From assembly GCA_031418775.1 (NCBI GenBank), contig JANOJN010000295.1, positions 1 to 38,751 of the forward strand: DNA of 38,751 bases, given 5' to 3'. Under the pieces are notes generated by a model. That model saw only the letters and a list, made by a program, of their open reading frames with translations. It ran no database searches and was not told where the DNA came from. Position 1 is the stretch's first letter; each line of letters begins with the position of its first letter. The DNA is from JANLQX01 sp031418775 (GTDB taxonomy: Bacteria > Actinomycetota > Acidimicrobiia > Acidimicrobiales > JANYDT01). The translations under genes and the position numbers were made by a program. This document shows, one piece after another, positions 25,532 to 32,212 of this stretch.

Positions 25532-26291
25532 CTAAGGGACAGCCGCTGCCTGGCGAATGCAGAAAAGAGACAGCAGCAGGAAGAGAGCGATTGCCGAAAA
25601 AAGGGTTCGTGTCGTTCCGTCATGACTTTGCGAGGTGACCGTGCCGAGAAACGCGCCACCAATTGTCGCAATGGTGCCGAGAATTCCCGCAGTCAATCCG
25701 ATCGACTGACCGTGAGCGGCCATGGCTGTCGTCTGCACGTTCGGGGTGACCAAGGTCTGCACCGACAACAGCAGCGCCATGCCGACGGCGAAGACCGCGA
25801 ACGGCGGCTTCCCGTCGGTCAGAAACGACGAGGCGGCGAGCGCTGAAGCCACCACCGCGGCCACAGCCGGGACGGTTCGCAACATCGGTCGGATGCCGAC
25901 TCGGCCGACGAGCCGGGCGTTGAGAAGGGTCGACGCGCCCATCGATGCAGCGATCGCTCCGAAGATCAACGGGAACTGCGCCTTGCGTCCGTAGACGTCG
26001 TCGATGATCGTCTCGGCCAGCGAGATGTACGACGAGATGCATCCGAACAGCAGGGCCATTGCGACCGCGGCGTACCGGGTCGACCGATCTCGCAGCACGC
26101 GGGTCGCGGCCTTCCACACCGCATCGACATCGGCTGAGCGTCGATTCGGGCTCGCAAGCGTCTCCGAGGCCCATGCCGACCAGATACGCGGTGACGAGGA
26201 GCGAGACCCTGGTCGAATCGGCCGCAAGACCCAGATGGGCGCGGATGTCGCGAAAGGCCGGGAGGATGGTATCGATGGCCAACGCACCCAT
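25532..26291 (-). pseudogene. Decayed Bcr/CflA-type MFS drug transporter (internal deletion plus frameshift)
   Basis: Two fragments in different frames belong to one 12-helix MFS transporter. The N-terminal fragment (from ATG at 26291) reads MGALAIDTILPAFRDIRAHL and then RVSLLVTAYLVGMGLGD, which are helix 1 and the start of helix 2 of the Bcr/CflA family. Near 26160 the frame is lost. In another minus-strand frame, helices 7-12 continue: YAAVAMALLFGCISSYISLA, IIDDVYG, STLLNARLVGRVGIRPM and onward to LFCIRQAAAVP at 25532. The segment normally between them (rest of helix 2 to helix 6, about 130 residues, including the GPLSDRFGRRP loop) is missing. The gene therefore cannot make a complete transporter. 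The second frame stays open to 26500, but that part is out-of-frame shadow. Confidence 0.75.
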
Positions 26292-26438
26292 GGCGGTGAT
26301 GGCGCCGTGACGGCTACGAACTCGGCTGGCCGGATCTGTCGCTCGTGTCGGCGCTTCGGTCGGTCCCGGCTGACGGGACCAGGAGCGTGGACGGGGAGCA
26401 CTGTTCTGCCCTTAGGGTCCGGCCGGAGGGTGAGCGAT

Positions 26439-26459
26439 GCGCGGACGCATGCTCCGCGC
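26439..26459. promoter_or_regulatory. Inverted repeat upstream of hpt
   Basis: GCGCGGA, CGCATGC, TCCGCGC is a perfect 7-bp dyad with a 7-base centre. It sits about 35-55 bp before the hpt start, next to or over the expected -35 region. It is a candidate operator in the gap between hpt and the MFS remnant. Confidence 0.35.
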
Positions 26460-26478
26460 CTCGGGGTCGGCGCGCCGC

Positions 26479-26484
26479 TAGGGT
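26479..26484 (+). promoter_or_regulatory. Putative leaderless -10 element of hpt
   Basis: TAGGGT ends 9 nt before the GTG start of hpt at 26494. No Shine-Dalgarno is present in the short interval, consistent with a leaderless mRNA. Confidence 0.5.
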
Positions 26485-26493
26485 CTCGACACC

Positions 26494-27042
26494 GTGACAC
26501 TCGCTGACGACGGTCGATTCCCTGAACTTGGTCCGGTGATGGTGAGCGCCGCGGAGCTCGCCGAGATCGTGGCGCGGTTGGGCGAACGCATTGCGGCCGA
26601 TTACGCCGGGCTGAATCCGCTCATGGTCGGGGTGCTGCGAGGGGCTTTCGTGTTCATGGCGGACCTGGCCCGGGCCATTCCGATGAACGTCGAGGTCGAC
26701 TTCATGGCGGTCTCCTCCTATGGCCACGCCACCGAGTCGAGCGGTGTCGTTCGCATCATCAAGGACCTCGATACCGACATCACCGGGCGCCACGTGATCC
26801 TCGTCGACGAGATCATCGATTCAGGACTCACCATGAACTACGTACGGCGGCTTCTTGCCGATCGAGGAGCATCGAGCGTCGAGGTATGCGCGCTTTTGAT
26901 TCGAGAGTCCTTGTCGCACGTTGACACCTCGACGCTTCGGTACTTCGGGCGCACCATTCCGGCTGATTGGGTCGTCGGGTACGGCCTCGATGCCGGGCAG
27001 CGGTGGCGCAACCTCCCGGACGTCCATTTCTGGCGAGGCTGA
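26494..27042 (+). CDS. hpt: Hypoxanthine phosphoribosyltransferase
   Basis: This purine-salvage enzyme transfers phosphoribose from PRPP to hypoxanthine or guanine. The protein has 182 residues, normal for the family. The PPi-binding segment VGVLRGAFVFMADLAR (45-60), the flexible-loop region SSYGHATESSGVVRIIKDLD (74-93) and the PRPP-binding motif VILVDEIIDSGLT (101-113) are all intact. C-terminal base-recognition residues are visible in PADWVVGYGLDAGQRWRNLP. The GTG start at 26494 is placed by the family N-terminus and a -10 element 9 nt upstream. It is alone on the plus strand, divergent from the MFS remnant and convergent with the hydrolase gene. Confidence 0.95.
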   Translation: MTLADDGRFPELGPVMVSAAELAEIVARLGERIAADYAGLNPLMVGVLRGAFVFMADLARAIPMNVEVDFMAVSSYGHATESSGVVRIIKDLDTDITGRHVILVDEIIDSGLTMNYVRRLLADRGASSVEVCALLIRESLSHVDTSTLRYFGRTIPADWVVGYGLDAGQRWRNLPDVHFWRG

Positions 27043-27098
27043 GCCACTGTCCGACCGATGTGCCGGCGTACCGGGACCTGTCGAAGAGCGGGACGGTT

Positions 27099-28718
27099 TC
27101 AGCTGGGATTGGAAAGGCTCGGCGAGCAGACCGTGCCCGGTGGTGGAGCAATCGTGTCGACGAGGAAACGGGCAGTGGCCTCTCGTACGCACGCACTCTT
27201 CGTCACGGCGACGTGCCCTCCGCCGTTGCGGGTGAGCAGCGGCACGCCGAGGGTTGCCGACAGGCTCTGGGACCAGCGGTACGGCGTCGTCAGATCCTGG
27301 GTGTTGCCGATGACGAGCGCCGGTGCCGACGCCTGGGGGCCGAGCGGAACCTGGGGTGTCAGGGGAGCAGGCCAGTTGATGCAGGTATAGGTGAGACGGG
27401 CGTCGCCACGAAGACCGCTGAAATGAGGTGCCACGACGGGCGTCTGGTCGTACACGATCTGGTATGCGCCGACGTCGCGGGGGAGCAGGCCGTCTCGACA
27501 GTTGACGGCGAAGTTCGTGGCGGTCGAGAAGCGGTCGAGCGGAACGAGGCGTTCGGTCGGGTCGTTCGATCGGCTGTCGGCCGCGGTCGGGTTGAAGTTC
27601 GCCGGCTGTCCGGTGGCGAGTTCCTGCAGGGCACGTCCGAGGATCGGCCAACCATTTCGCGGGTAGCCGACGAGATCGGCCACGGTCGAGTCGAACACTT
27701 CCTCGCCAGCGTCGCGGCCACGTCGTGAGGCGCTCACGTAGTGGTTTCGCACGGTGTCGTACTTGGCCCGAAGGTCGGTGCCGTCGTTGAAGTTGCAGGG
27801 GAGGAGTCGACCCGAGGCGCATTCGTCGAGGAAAGCAGCGAGCGCGGCCTCCGTCGCTTCCACCGGATCGAGCAGCTGGTTCACGCCGAAGCGGGCGGGA
27901 TCGACTGCGCTGTCGAGGATCATCGATCGCACGCGGGTCGGAAAGAGGGAGCGGTAGACGGCGCCGAGGTAGGTGCCGTAGGACATCCCGAGAAAGGAGA
28001 TCTTCTCCTCGCCGAGTGCCACGCGCACCGCGTCGAGGTCGCGAGCCGCGGTCTCGGTGTCCAGGAACAGCAGCCGGTCGCGATCGGTTCGGTCGCAGGA
28101 GCGGCCGAACTCGTCGTAGTAAGCGGCCAGGCTCCCTGAGGTCTCCGGGGCGAACAGCCCGACGCCGCATCGCAGTGGGGCGCTTCGGGTGGTTCCGCGG
28201 GGATCGACCCCGATCACGTCGAACCGGGCGAGGACCTCCGGCGTGAGAAACGTCTGAGCGCTTCGTACGAGGTCGTACGTCGGACCACCGGGGCCGCCCG
28301 GATTGACGAACAGCGTCCCGATCCGCTGGCCGGGGTCGGTGGCCCGGCGACGACTGACGAACATCGACACCCGTTCACCGGCAGGGTTCTTCGGATCGAG
28401 CGGTACCGCGACGTTCGCGCACTCGAAGCTGGTGTCGATGCACGGGCCGAACACGGCCGGAGCGGCGACCGGCACGAGCGTGGTGGTCGGAGCGGTCGTC
28501 GGCGCGACGGTCGTGGGCGGCGTCTTCGGCTTCGCTGTGGCTTTCGGCTTCGCTGTGGCCTTCGGCTTCGCTGTGGCCTTCGCCTTCGTGGTCCGCTTCT
28601 TCGTTGCGGCGTCGGCGTCGACCGATGCCAGTCCACCCACCAACAGCACGATGGCAACAACAGCAATCGGGACGCGGAACCGACTATTGCTCGTTCGGAC
28701 GATCACGGGGTCGGCCAT
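27099..28718 (-). CDS. Secreted alpha/beta hydrolase, TAP-like (peptidase S33 type)
   Basis: This is a 539-residue serine hydrolase of the tripeptidyl-aminopeptidase-like group found in Actinobacteria. An N-terminal hydrophobic segment (about 16-32) serves as a signal peptide or anchor. Next comes a low-complexity Lys/Ala/Thr/Pro linker with KATAKP repeats (46-66) and a Thr/Pro run, probably wall-spanning. The catalytic domain has the oxyanion region NPGGPGGPTYDLV, DPRGTTRS, the nucleophile elbow GMSYG (Ser246), Asp475 in NTQDLTTPY and His502 in GGGHVAV. The C-terminal part is TAP-like. The TAGCGT element 6 nt before ATG 28718 suggests a leaderless mRNA. The substrate is unknown: peptides or small esters outside the membrane. 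Confidence 0.9.
   Translation of the reverse strand: MADPVIVRTSNSRFRVPIAVVAIVLLVGGLASVDADAATKKRTTKAKATAKPKATAKPKATAKPKTPPTTVAPTTAPTTTLVPVAAPAVFGPCIDTSFECANVAVPLDPKNPAGERVSMFVSRRRATDPGQRIGTLFVNPGGPGGPTYDLVRSAQTFLTPEVLARFDVIGVDPRGTTRSAPLRCGVGLFAPETSGSLAAYYDEFGRSCDRTDRDRLLFLDTETAARDLDAVRVALGEEKISFLGMSYGTYLGAVYRSLFPTRVRSMILDSAVDPARFGVNQLLDPVEATEAALAAFLDECASGRLLPCNFNDGTDLRAKYDTVRNHYVSASRRGRDAGEEVFDSTVADLVGYPRNGWPILGRALQELATGQPANFNPTAADSRSNDPTERLVPLDRFSTATNFAVNCRDGLLPRDVGAYQIVYDQTPVVAPHFSGLRGDARLTYTCINWPAPLTPQVPLGPQASAPALVIGNTQDLTTPYRWSQSLSATLGVPLLTRNGGGHVAVTKSACVREATARFLVDTIAPPPGTVCSPSLSNPS
28525..28578 (-). repeat. Three 18-bp tandem repeats inside the hydrolase linker
   Basis: Three copies of the 18-mer TTCGGCTTCGCTGTGGCC (one with a final T) lie at 28525, 28543 and 28561, followed by a partial degenerate copy. 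They encode the KATAKP units of the linker. The near identity suggests recent slippage and likely length variation between strains. Confidence 0.9.
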
Positions 28719-28724
28719 TCCCGC

Positions 28725-28730
28725 ACGCTA
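28725..28730 (-). promoter_or_regulatory. Putative leaderless -10 element of the hydrolase gene
   Basis: TAGCGT on the minus strand lies 6 nt before the ATG at 28718. No Shine-Dalgarno is present. Confidence 0.5.
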
Positions 28731-28826
28731 GGTCCGGCGCGATGAAACAACCATGAGTCCACGGCGAACGCCCGATGAACTGATGCCGATAGAACTGCGC
28801 GTGTCGGCCCGACGACGTCTCGTGCG

Positions 28827-29627
28827 CTACCGTCCGCGGAAGTTCGGCGTGCGCTTCTCGACGAAGGCGAGCATCGCCTCGGTCGTGTCCTTCGACGAAC
28901 CGATCGTCACGGTTTGGGTCCAGCCTTCGGCCTCGAGTGCCTGGTCCATCGTGAGCAGGGACCCTTCGTTGAGCAGCTTCTTCGAAAGGCGCAGCGCCAG
29001 CGGCGGTCCGCCCGCGATCCGTCGCGACCACTCGCTCACGAACGCGTCGAGTTCTGCCTGTGGCACGACTCGGTTGACGAGCCCGATGCGCTCGGCCTCG
29101 GCGGCGGAGATCACGTCGGCGAAGAACGCCAGTTCCTTGGCCCGGTGCAGGCCGACGAGGCGGGGCAGGAGCCAGGTGCCGCCGAAGTCGAGCGCCAGCC
29201 CGCGTTTCGCGAAGATCTCGGAGAACCGGGCGCGGTCGCTGGCGACGATGAGGTCGCACCCGAGGGCCATGTTGCATCCTGCGCCGACGGCGACGCCGTC
29301 GACCTTGGCGATGGTCGGCATGGGCAGACGGTGGAGTGCCATCGCCACTTCTGAAACCTCGCGCATGGCGAGGAGTTGATGGCGCGCCGGACCGTCCCCA
29401 CGAGCGGACAGGTCTGCGCCGGAACAGAACTCTCCCCCCGCGCCGGTGAGCACGACGCATCGGGCCGCGTCATCGTCCACGATTCCGCGGAGAACCGTCT
29501 TCAGGTCCTGCCACATCTGGGCGTTGATGGCGTTCTTCTTCTCCGGCCGGTTGAGCGTGATCGTCACGATTCCGGCATCGGCGGAGTCGGCTGCACCGTG
29601 GGTGAGCGTCAGTGTCTCGAAGTCCAT
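28827..29627 (-). CDS. Enoyl-CoA hydratase/isomerase family protein
   Basis: This is a 266-residue crotonase-fold enzyme acting on acyl-CoA thioesters in fatty-acid or aromatic-acid catabolism. The oxyanion-hole segments are present: GGEFCSGADLS (64-74) and GVAVGAGCNMALGCDL (111-126). The stretch ALDFGGTWLLPRLVG places Asp147 where typical hydratases have a catalytic Glu. That arrangement is closer to the PaaG-like branch, so an isomerase role is as likely as hydration. The start at 29627 is chosen from the family N-terminus (MDFETLTLTHG, then VTITLNRPEKKNAIN) and a -10 element 7 nt upstream. The frame stays open much further upstream, but that sequence is unrelated. It is divergent from the DUF3303-like gene. 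Confidence 0.9.
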   Translation of the reverse strand: MDFETLTLTHGAADSADAGIVTITLNRPEKKNAINAQMWQDLKTVLRGIVDDDAARCVVLTGAGGEFCSGADLSARGDGPARHQLLAMREVSEVAMALHRLPMPTIAKVDGVAVGAGCNMALGCDLIVASDRARFSEIFAKRGLALDFGGTWLLPRLVGLHRAKELAFFADVISAAEAERIGLVNRVVPQAELDAFVSEWSRRIAGGPPLALRLSKKLLNEGSLLTMDQALEAEGWTQTVTIGSSKDTTEAMLAFVEKRTPNFRGR

Positions 29628-29634
29628 CCCGCTG

Positions 29635-29640
29635 AAGCTA
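29635..29640 (-). promoter_or_regulatory. Putative leaderless -10 element of the enoyl-CoA hydratase gene
   Basis: TAGCTT on the minus strand lies 7 nt before ATG 29627. The identical hexamer at the same spacing precedes mrp. Confidence 0.5.
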
Positions 29641-29649
29641 GTGGTGGAT

Positions 29650-29668
29650 CGCCCAATTGCGTTGGGCG
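29650..29668. promoter_or_regulatory. Operator-like inverted repeat over the -35 region of the hydratase gene
   Basis: CGCCCAA, TTGCG, TTGGGCG is a perfect 7-bp inverted repeat with a 5-base centre. If transcription starts at 29627 it spans about -23 to -41, where a repressor would block RNA polymerase. A regulator of the TetR or GntR kind is plausible; none is encoded nearby. Confidence 0.45.
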
Positions 29669-29687
29669 TCGACAATCGTCCCGTCTG

Positions 29688-29703
29688 CGTGATGTGGATC
29701 ACA
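29688..29703. promoter_or_regulatory. CRP/GlxR-like binding site between divergent genes
   Basis: CGTGA, six bases, TCACA matches the CRP-family consensus TGTGA-N6-TCACA at nine of ten half-site positions. The core GTGAT, GTGG, ATCAC is fully symmetric. It is centred about 68 bp upstream of the presumed hydratase transcription start and about 80 bp before the DUF3303-like start codon, so it could act on both genes. Confidence 0.5.
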
Positions 29704-29738
29704 GACGCGCCCGCAGACGTCCCGGATGCTGTTTCGTA

Positions 29739-29755
29739 GGCGTCGCGGCGACGCC
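29739..29755 (+). promoter_or_regulatory. Hairpin just upstream of the DUF3303-like ribosome-binding site
   Basis: GGCGTCG, CGG, CGACGCC is a perfect seven-pair hairpin with a three-base loop, ending 8 bp before the AAAGGGAGA ribosome-binding site of the gene at 29775. It may be a leader hairpin that protects the mRNA 5' end or marks a protein site. Confidence 0.35.
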
Positions 29756-29774
29756 CTCGACAAAGGGAGAACAC

Positions 29775-30092
29775 ATGTACATCCTCACCACATGGAAGAG
29801 CCGGCCGATCACGCCGGAGCAGACGAACCGGATGATGGCCATCTGGGGACGACAGGAAGCTGCCCTGGCCGCCGACGCCACGAGCGAGCGGGTGTGCTGG
29901 TTCATGAACGTCGACGGCAGCGGTGGGATCCTCGTGATCAAGGTCAAGGACGCGGATGCGGCGATCGCCAAGGGGCTCGCGGATTCGCTCGCCCTCGGGG
30001 AGTTCCTCGAACTGCGCTCGGAGATCGTCCTCGACCTCGAGAGCGCGATGCCCTCGATCATCAAGGGAATCGAGGAAGTGAACGCCAAGTAG
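29775..30092 (+). CDS. DUF3303-like small protein
   Basis: This is a 105-residue soluble protein. It reads as an alpha/beta ferredoxin-like domain: beta strand YILTTWKSRP, a helix TPEQTNRMMAIWGRQEAAL, strand RVCWFMNVDGSGGILVIKV, helix DADAAIAKGLADSLAL, strand and C-terminal helix. This layout and the 'GSGGILVIKV' signature fit DUF3303-type dimeric barrels, whose function is not established. The start is supported by a strong AAAGGGAGA ribosome-binding site. It shares a regulatory region with the divergent enoyl-CoA hydratase gene, so a link to acyl or aromatic catabolism is possible. Confidence 0.75.
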   Translation: MYILTTWKSRPITPEQTNRMMAIWGRQEAALAADATSERVCWFMNVDGSGGILVIKVKDADAAIAKGLADSLALGEFLELRSEIVLDLESAMPSIIKGIEEVNAK

Positions 30093-30113
30093 GCGTTGGC
30101 CGGTCACCGCGTT

Positions 30114-30131
30114 GGGCGGTTGACGCCGCCC
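30114..30131. terminator. Hairpin between convergent genes
   Basis: GGGCGG, TTGACG, CCGCCC forms six perfect G-C pairs, 22 bp after the DUF3303-like stop and about 57 bp before the metallopeptidase stop. It has no T-run on either strand, so its role as a bidirectional terminator is tentative. Confidence 0.35.
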
Positions 30132-30187
30132 TGTCTGGGGCGTCGACCACCCAAGCGGCGGGCGAGCCGGGCCTCGGCGGGTTCCGG

Positions 30188-31177
30188 TCAGAGTTCGTCG
30201 GTGTTGAAGGTGTCGCACTGCGTCGGCTCGCCCGACTCGAAGCCCTTGAGGAACCAGCGCTGGCGCTGTTCCGATGATCCATGGGTCCAGGACTCCGGGG
30301 TGACCCGCCCCTGCATCTTGCGCTGGATGCGGTCGTCACCCACTGCAGATGCGGCATCGAGGCCGAGGCGGATGTCCTCGTCGGTCAGTTCGACGATGAG
30401 CGGGTTCGGACCGCGGGTGGCGTTGTAGGCCCATGCACCGGCGTAGCAGTCGGCCTGAAGTTCGAGACGGACGGAGCTGCTCTTCGGACCCTGGCGGTCT
30501 CCGGACTTCTGCACCTGCTCGGAGGTGCCCAGCAGGTTCTGCACGTGGTGCCCGTACTCGTGGGCGATGACGTACGCCTCGGCAAACGGTCCGCCCTGGG
30601 CGCCGAATCGTGTCTGCAACTCCTCGAAGAACGACAGATCCACGTAGACCTGTGAGTCCGCCGGGCAGTAGAAGGGTCCCACATCGCTGCTGGCGTCGCC
30701 GCAGCCGGTCTGTGTCTGTCCGGTGAAGAAGTTGGTGACGGCCTTCGTGTACTCGAGATTCGATCGGGCGAACTCGTCGGCCCAATAGGCCTGCACGCTG
30801 TTGACCACGCCCACGTTGCGGCAGTCTTGGCGGCGGTTGGCATCCGCCCCGGTCTTGCATTCGGTCGCGAGGTTGGTGTTGCCACCCGACGAACCGGCCG
30901 GAGACGGGCTACCTGCGTCGATACCCGACTGCGTCGGCGACGGGAAGGCGCCGTCGATCCCGCCGTTCCCTCCGCCGCTGCACATCTGCAGGGCCACGAC
31001 CACGATGATGGCGATGAGGCCGACGCCGCCACCTCCGGCCTTGCCCATGGGGAAGCCCCCGGCTCCGCTGCCCATTCCCCGCCCGAGGCCACCGAGCCCG
31101 CCGCCGCCGCCTCGAGCGCGGCCGCGTTCGTCGTCGACCTGTGTCGTGTCGAGTTTGGCGTCGTCATCAAAGCGCAT
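30188..31177 (-). CDS. Membrane-anchored neutral zinc metallopeptidase (YpfJ/KPN_02809 type)
   Basis: This is a 329-residue protein of the putative neutral zinc metallopeptidase family. The N-terminus is a Gly-rich cytosolic segment (23-52), followed by one membrane helix (about 52-66, GLIAIIVVVALQM) and an extracytoplasmic Ser/Pro/Gly linker. The catalytic domain holds the zinc motif HEYGHH (His206, Glu207, His210), with a further acidic ligand candidate in LELQADCYAGAW. Four or more Cys (C107, C119, C159, C171) suggest disulphides outside the membrane. A good GGAAGGA ribosome-binding site supports ATG 31177. The substrate is unknown. It is transcribed toward the DUF3303-like gene and follows the MBL gene on the same strand. 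Confidence 0.9.
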   Translation of the reverse strand: MRFDDDAKLDTTQVDDERGRARGGGGGLGGLGRGMGSGAGGFPMGKAGGGGVGLIAIIVVVALQMCSGGGNGGIDGAFPSPTQSGIDAGSPSPAGSSGGNTNLATECKTGADANRRQDCRNVGVVNSVQAYWADEFARSNLEYTKAVTNFFTGQTQTGCGDASSDVGPFYCPADSQVYVDLSFFEELQTRFGAQGGPFAEAYVIAHEYGHHVQNLLGTSEQVQKSGDRQGPKSSSVRLELQADCYAGAWAYNATRGPNPLIVELTDEDIRLGLDAASAVGDDRIQRKMQGRVTPESWTHGSSEQRQRWFLKGFESGEPTQCDTFNTDEL

Positions 31178-31213
31178 GGGGGATGTTCCTTCCGGCCCGC
31201 GGGGTCGCAGGGG

Positions 31214-31219
31214 AGACTA
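31214..31219 (-). promoter_or_regulatory. Putative -10 element of the metallopeptidase gene
   Basis: TAGTCT on the minus strand, about 36 nt before ATG 31177, would give a short leader of about 30 nt carrying the GGAAGGA ribosome-binding site. This contrasts with the leaderless neighbours. It overlaps the stop of the MBL gene. Confidence 0.35.
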
Positions 31220-32212
31220 TCGGCCAACCATTCGGTAGGCGGGCGGGTGGGACGATTGCCCGTTGCCGTCGTGTGCGACCGAAACGTCACCTAGGCGGAC
31301 GAGTTCGTTGAGGTGGGCGAGGACGCTTCGTCCGGCGGCCTTCACCAGTCTCGGATCGATACCGACGTACATCGCCATCACGAGCGACTCGATGGTCGCG
31401 TCGCCGGCGCGGAGGATCCCGATGATCTGCTCCGTCCGCCGGTTGCGGTGCCCTATCAGCCCGGTGACGAAGTCCTCGGGCTCCGTGATGACCGTGCCGT
31501 GCGTCGGCCAGTAGCGGGCGTCGCCGGCACCCTGGAGAAGGCGCAGCGACTCGAGGTAGTTTCGCAGGTCCCCGTGAGGCGGCGAGATAACGCTTGTCGA
31601 CCACCCCATCACGTGGTCGCCGGTGAACAGGACCTGCTCGTTTGGCGCGGTGTCGAACCTGACGCGGAAGCACAGGTGGTTGCTGATGTGACCCGGCGTG
31701 TGCACCGCCTCGGCACGCCAACCGGTGCCCTTGACGAAATCGCCATGGCGTAACACGCCATCGGGATTGAATGTCCGGTCGCCCGACTCTTCGGCGTTCG
31801 GGGTTGGCGGTTCAGTGGACGTGTCGTCGCCGGTCTCGTTTGGTGGCATCGGTTCGACACCGTCGTCGGCGGGCGGGTCTTCCGGATGAGGCCCGAACCC
31901 GAAGGTGGACGCATCCGTATGTGCGCGAAGTGGAGCGCATCCGGGTGAGTGATCGGGATGCGTATGGGTCACCAGCACATGGGTGATCGTCTCGCCGCCG
32001 AGCTGACGCATGAGCATGGCGATGTGGCGTTCGTCGTTCGGGCCGGGATCGATCACCGCGACATCTCCCCGCCCGATCACGTAAGTTCCCGTCCCACGGA
32101 AGGTGAAGGGTCCGGGGTTCGCGGCGACGATGCGGCGGATGCCCGGAGCAACGTCTTCGAGAACGCCGAGCGCAGGGTCGAATCCAGTGGTGAAACGGGG
32201 GCCGGCGCTCAT
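31217..32212 (-). CDS. MBL-fold metallo-hydrolase (LACTB2/glyoxalase II-like)
   Basis: This is a 331-residue metallo-beta-lactamase-fold hydrolase. The first metal motif is THTHPDH (His83, His85, Asp87, His88). The next His lies in TPGHISNH (about residue 174), the bridging Asp in LFTGDHVMGW and a later His in PTHG. A winged-helix-like C-terminus (VLAHLNELVRLGDVSV) matches the LACTB2-like group. An unusual acidic, Pro-rich insertion (about 100-150) lies between the first motif and the next His. ATG overlaps the mftF stop by 4 nt (ATGA at 32209-32212), so translation is coupled to mftF. That coupling suggests a role tied to mycofactocin or its metabolites, but substrate and role are not known. 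Confidence 0.9.
   Translation of the reverse strand: MSAGPRFTTGFDPALGVLEDVAPGIRRIVAANPGPFTFRGTGTYVIGRGDVAVIDPGPNDERHIAMLMRQLGGETITHVLVTHTHPDHSPGCAPLRAHTDASTFGFGPHPEDPPADDGVEPMPPNETGDDTSTEPPTPNAEESGDRTFNPDGVLRHGDFVKGTGWRAEAVHTPGHISNHLCFRVRFDTAPNEQVLFTGDHVMGWSTSVISPPHGDLRNYLESLRLLQGAGDARYWPTHGTVITEPEDFVTGLIGHRNRRTEQIIGILRAGDATIESLVMAMYVGIDPRLVKAAGRSVLAHLNELVRLGDVSVAHDGNGQSSHPPAYRMVGR

Noticed and set aside
24434..25846. 470-codon plus-strand frame opposite the methyltransferase
   Set aside because: Gln/Glu/Arg-rich translation with no motif; the opposite strand holds a clear methyltransferase.
26292..26500. N-terminal extension of the MFS C-terminal fragment up to 26500
   Set aside because: It lies in the wrong frame for the transporter's first helix and overlaps the hpt start; the real helix 1 is in the other frame.
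28753..29379. 208-codon plus-strand frame opposite the enoyl-CoA hydratase gene
   Set aside because: Shadow of a well-supported crotonase gene with no own domain.
29628..30218. Upstream extension of the enoyl-CoA hydratase frame
   Set aside because: It would overlap the DUF3303-like gene and the CRP-like site, and the family N-terminus starts at 29627.
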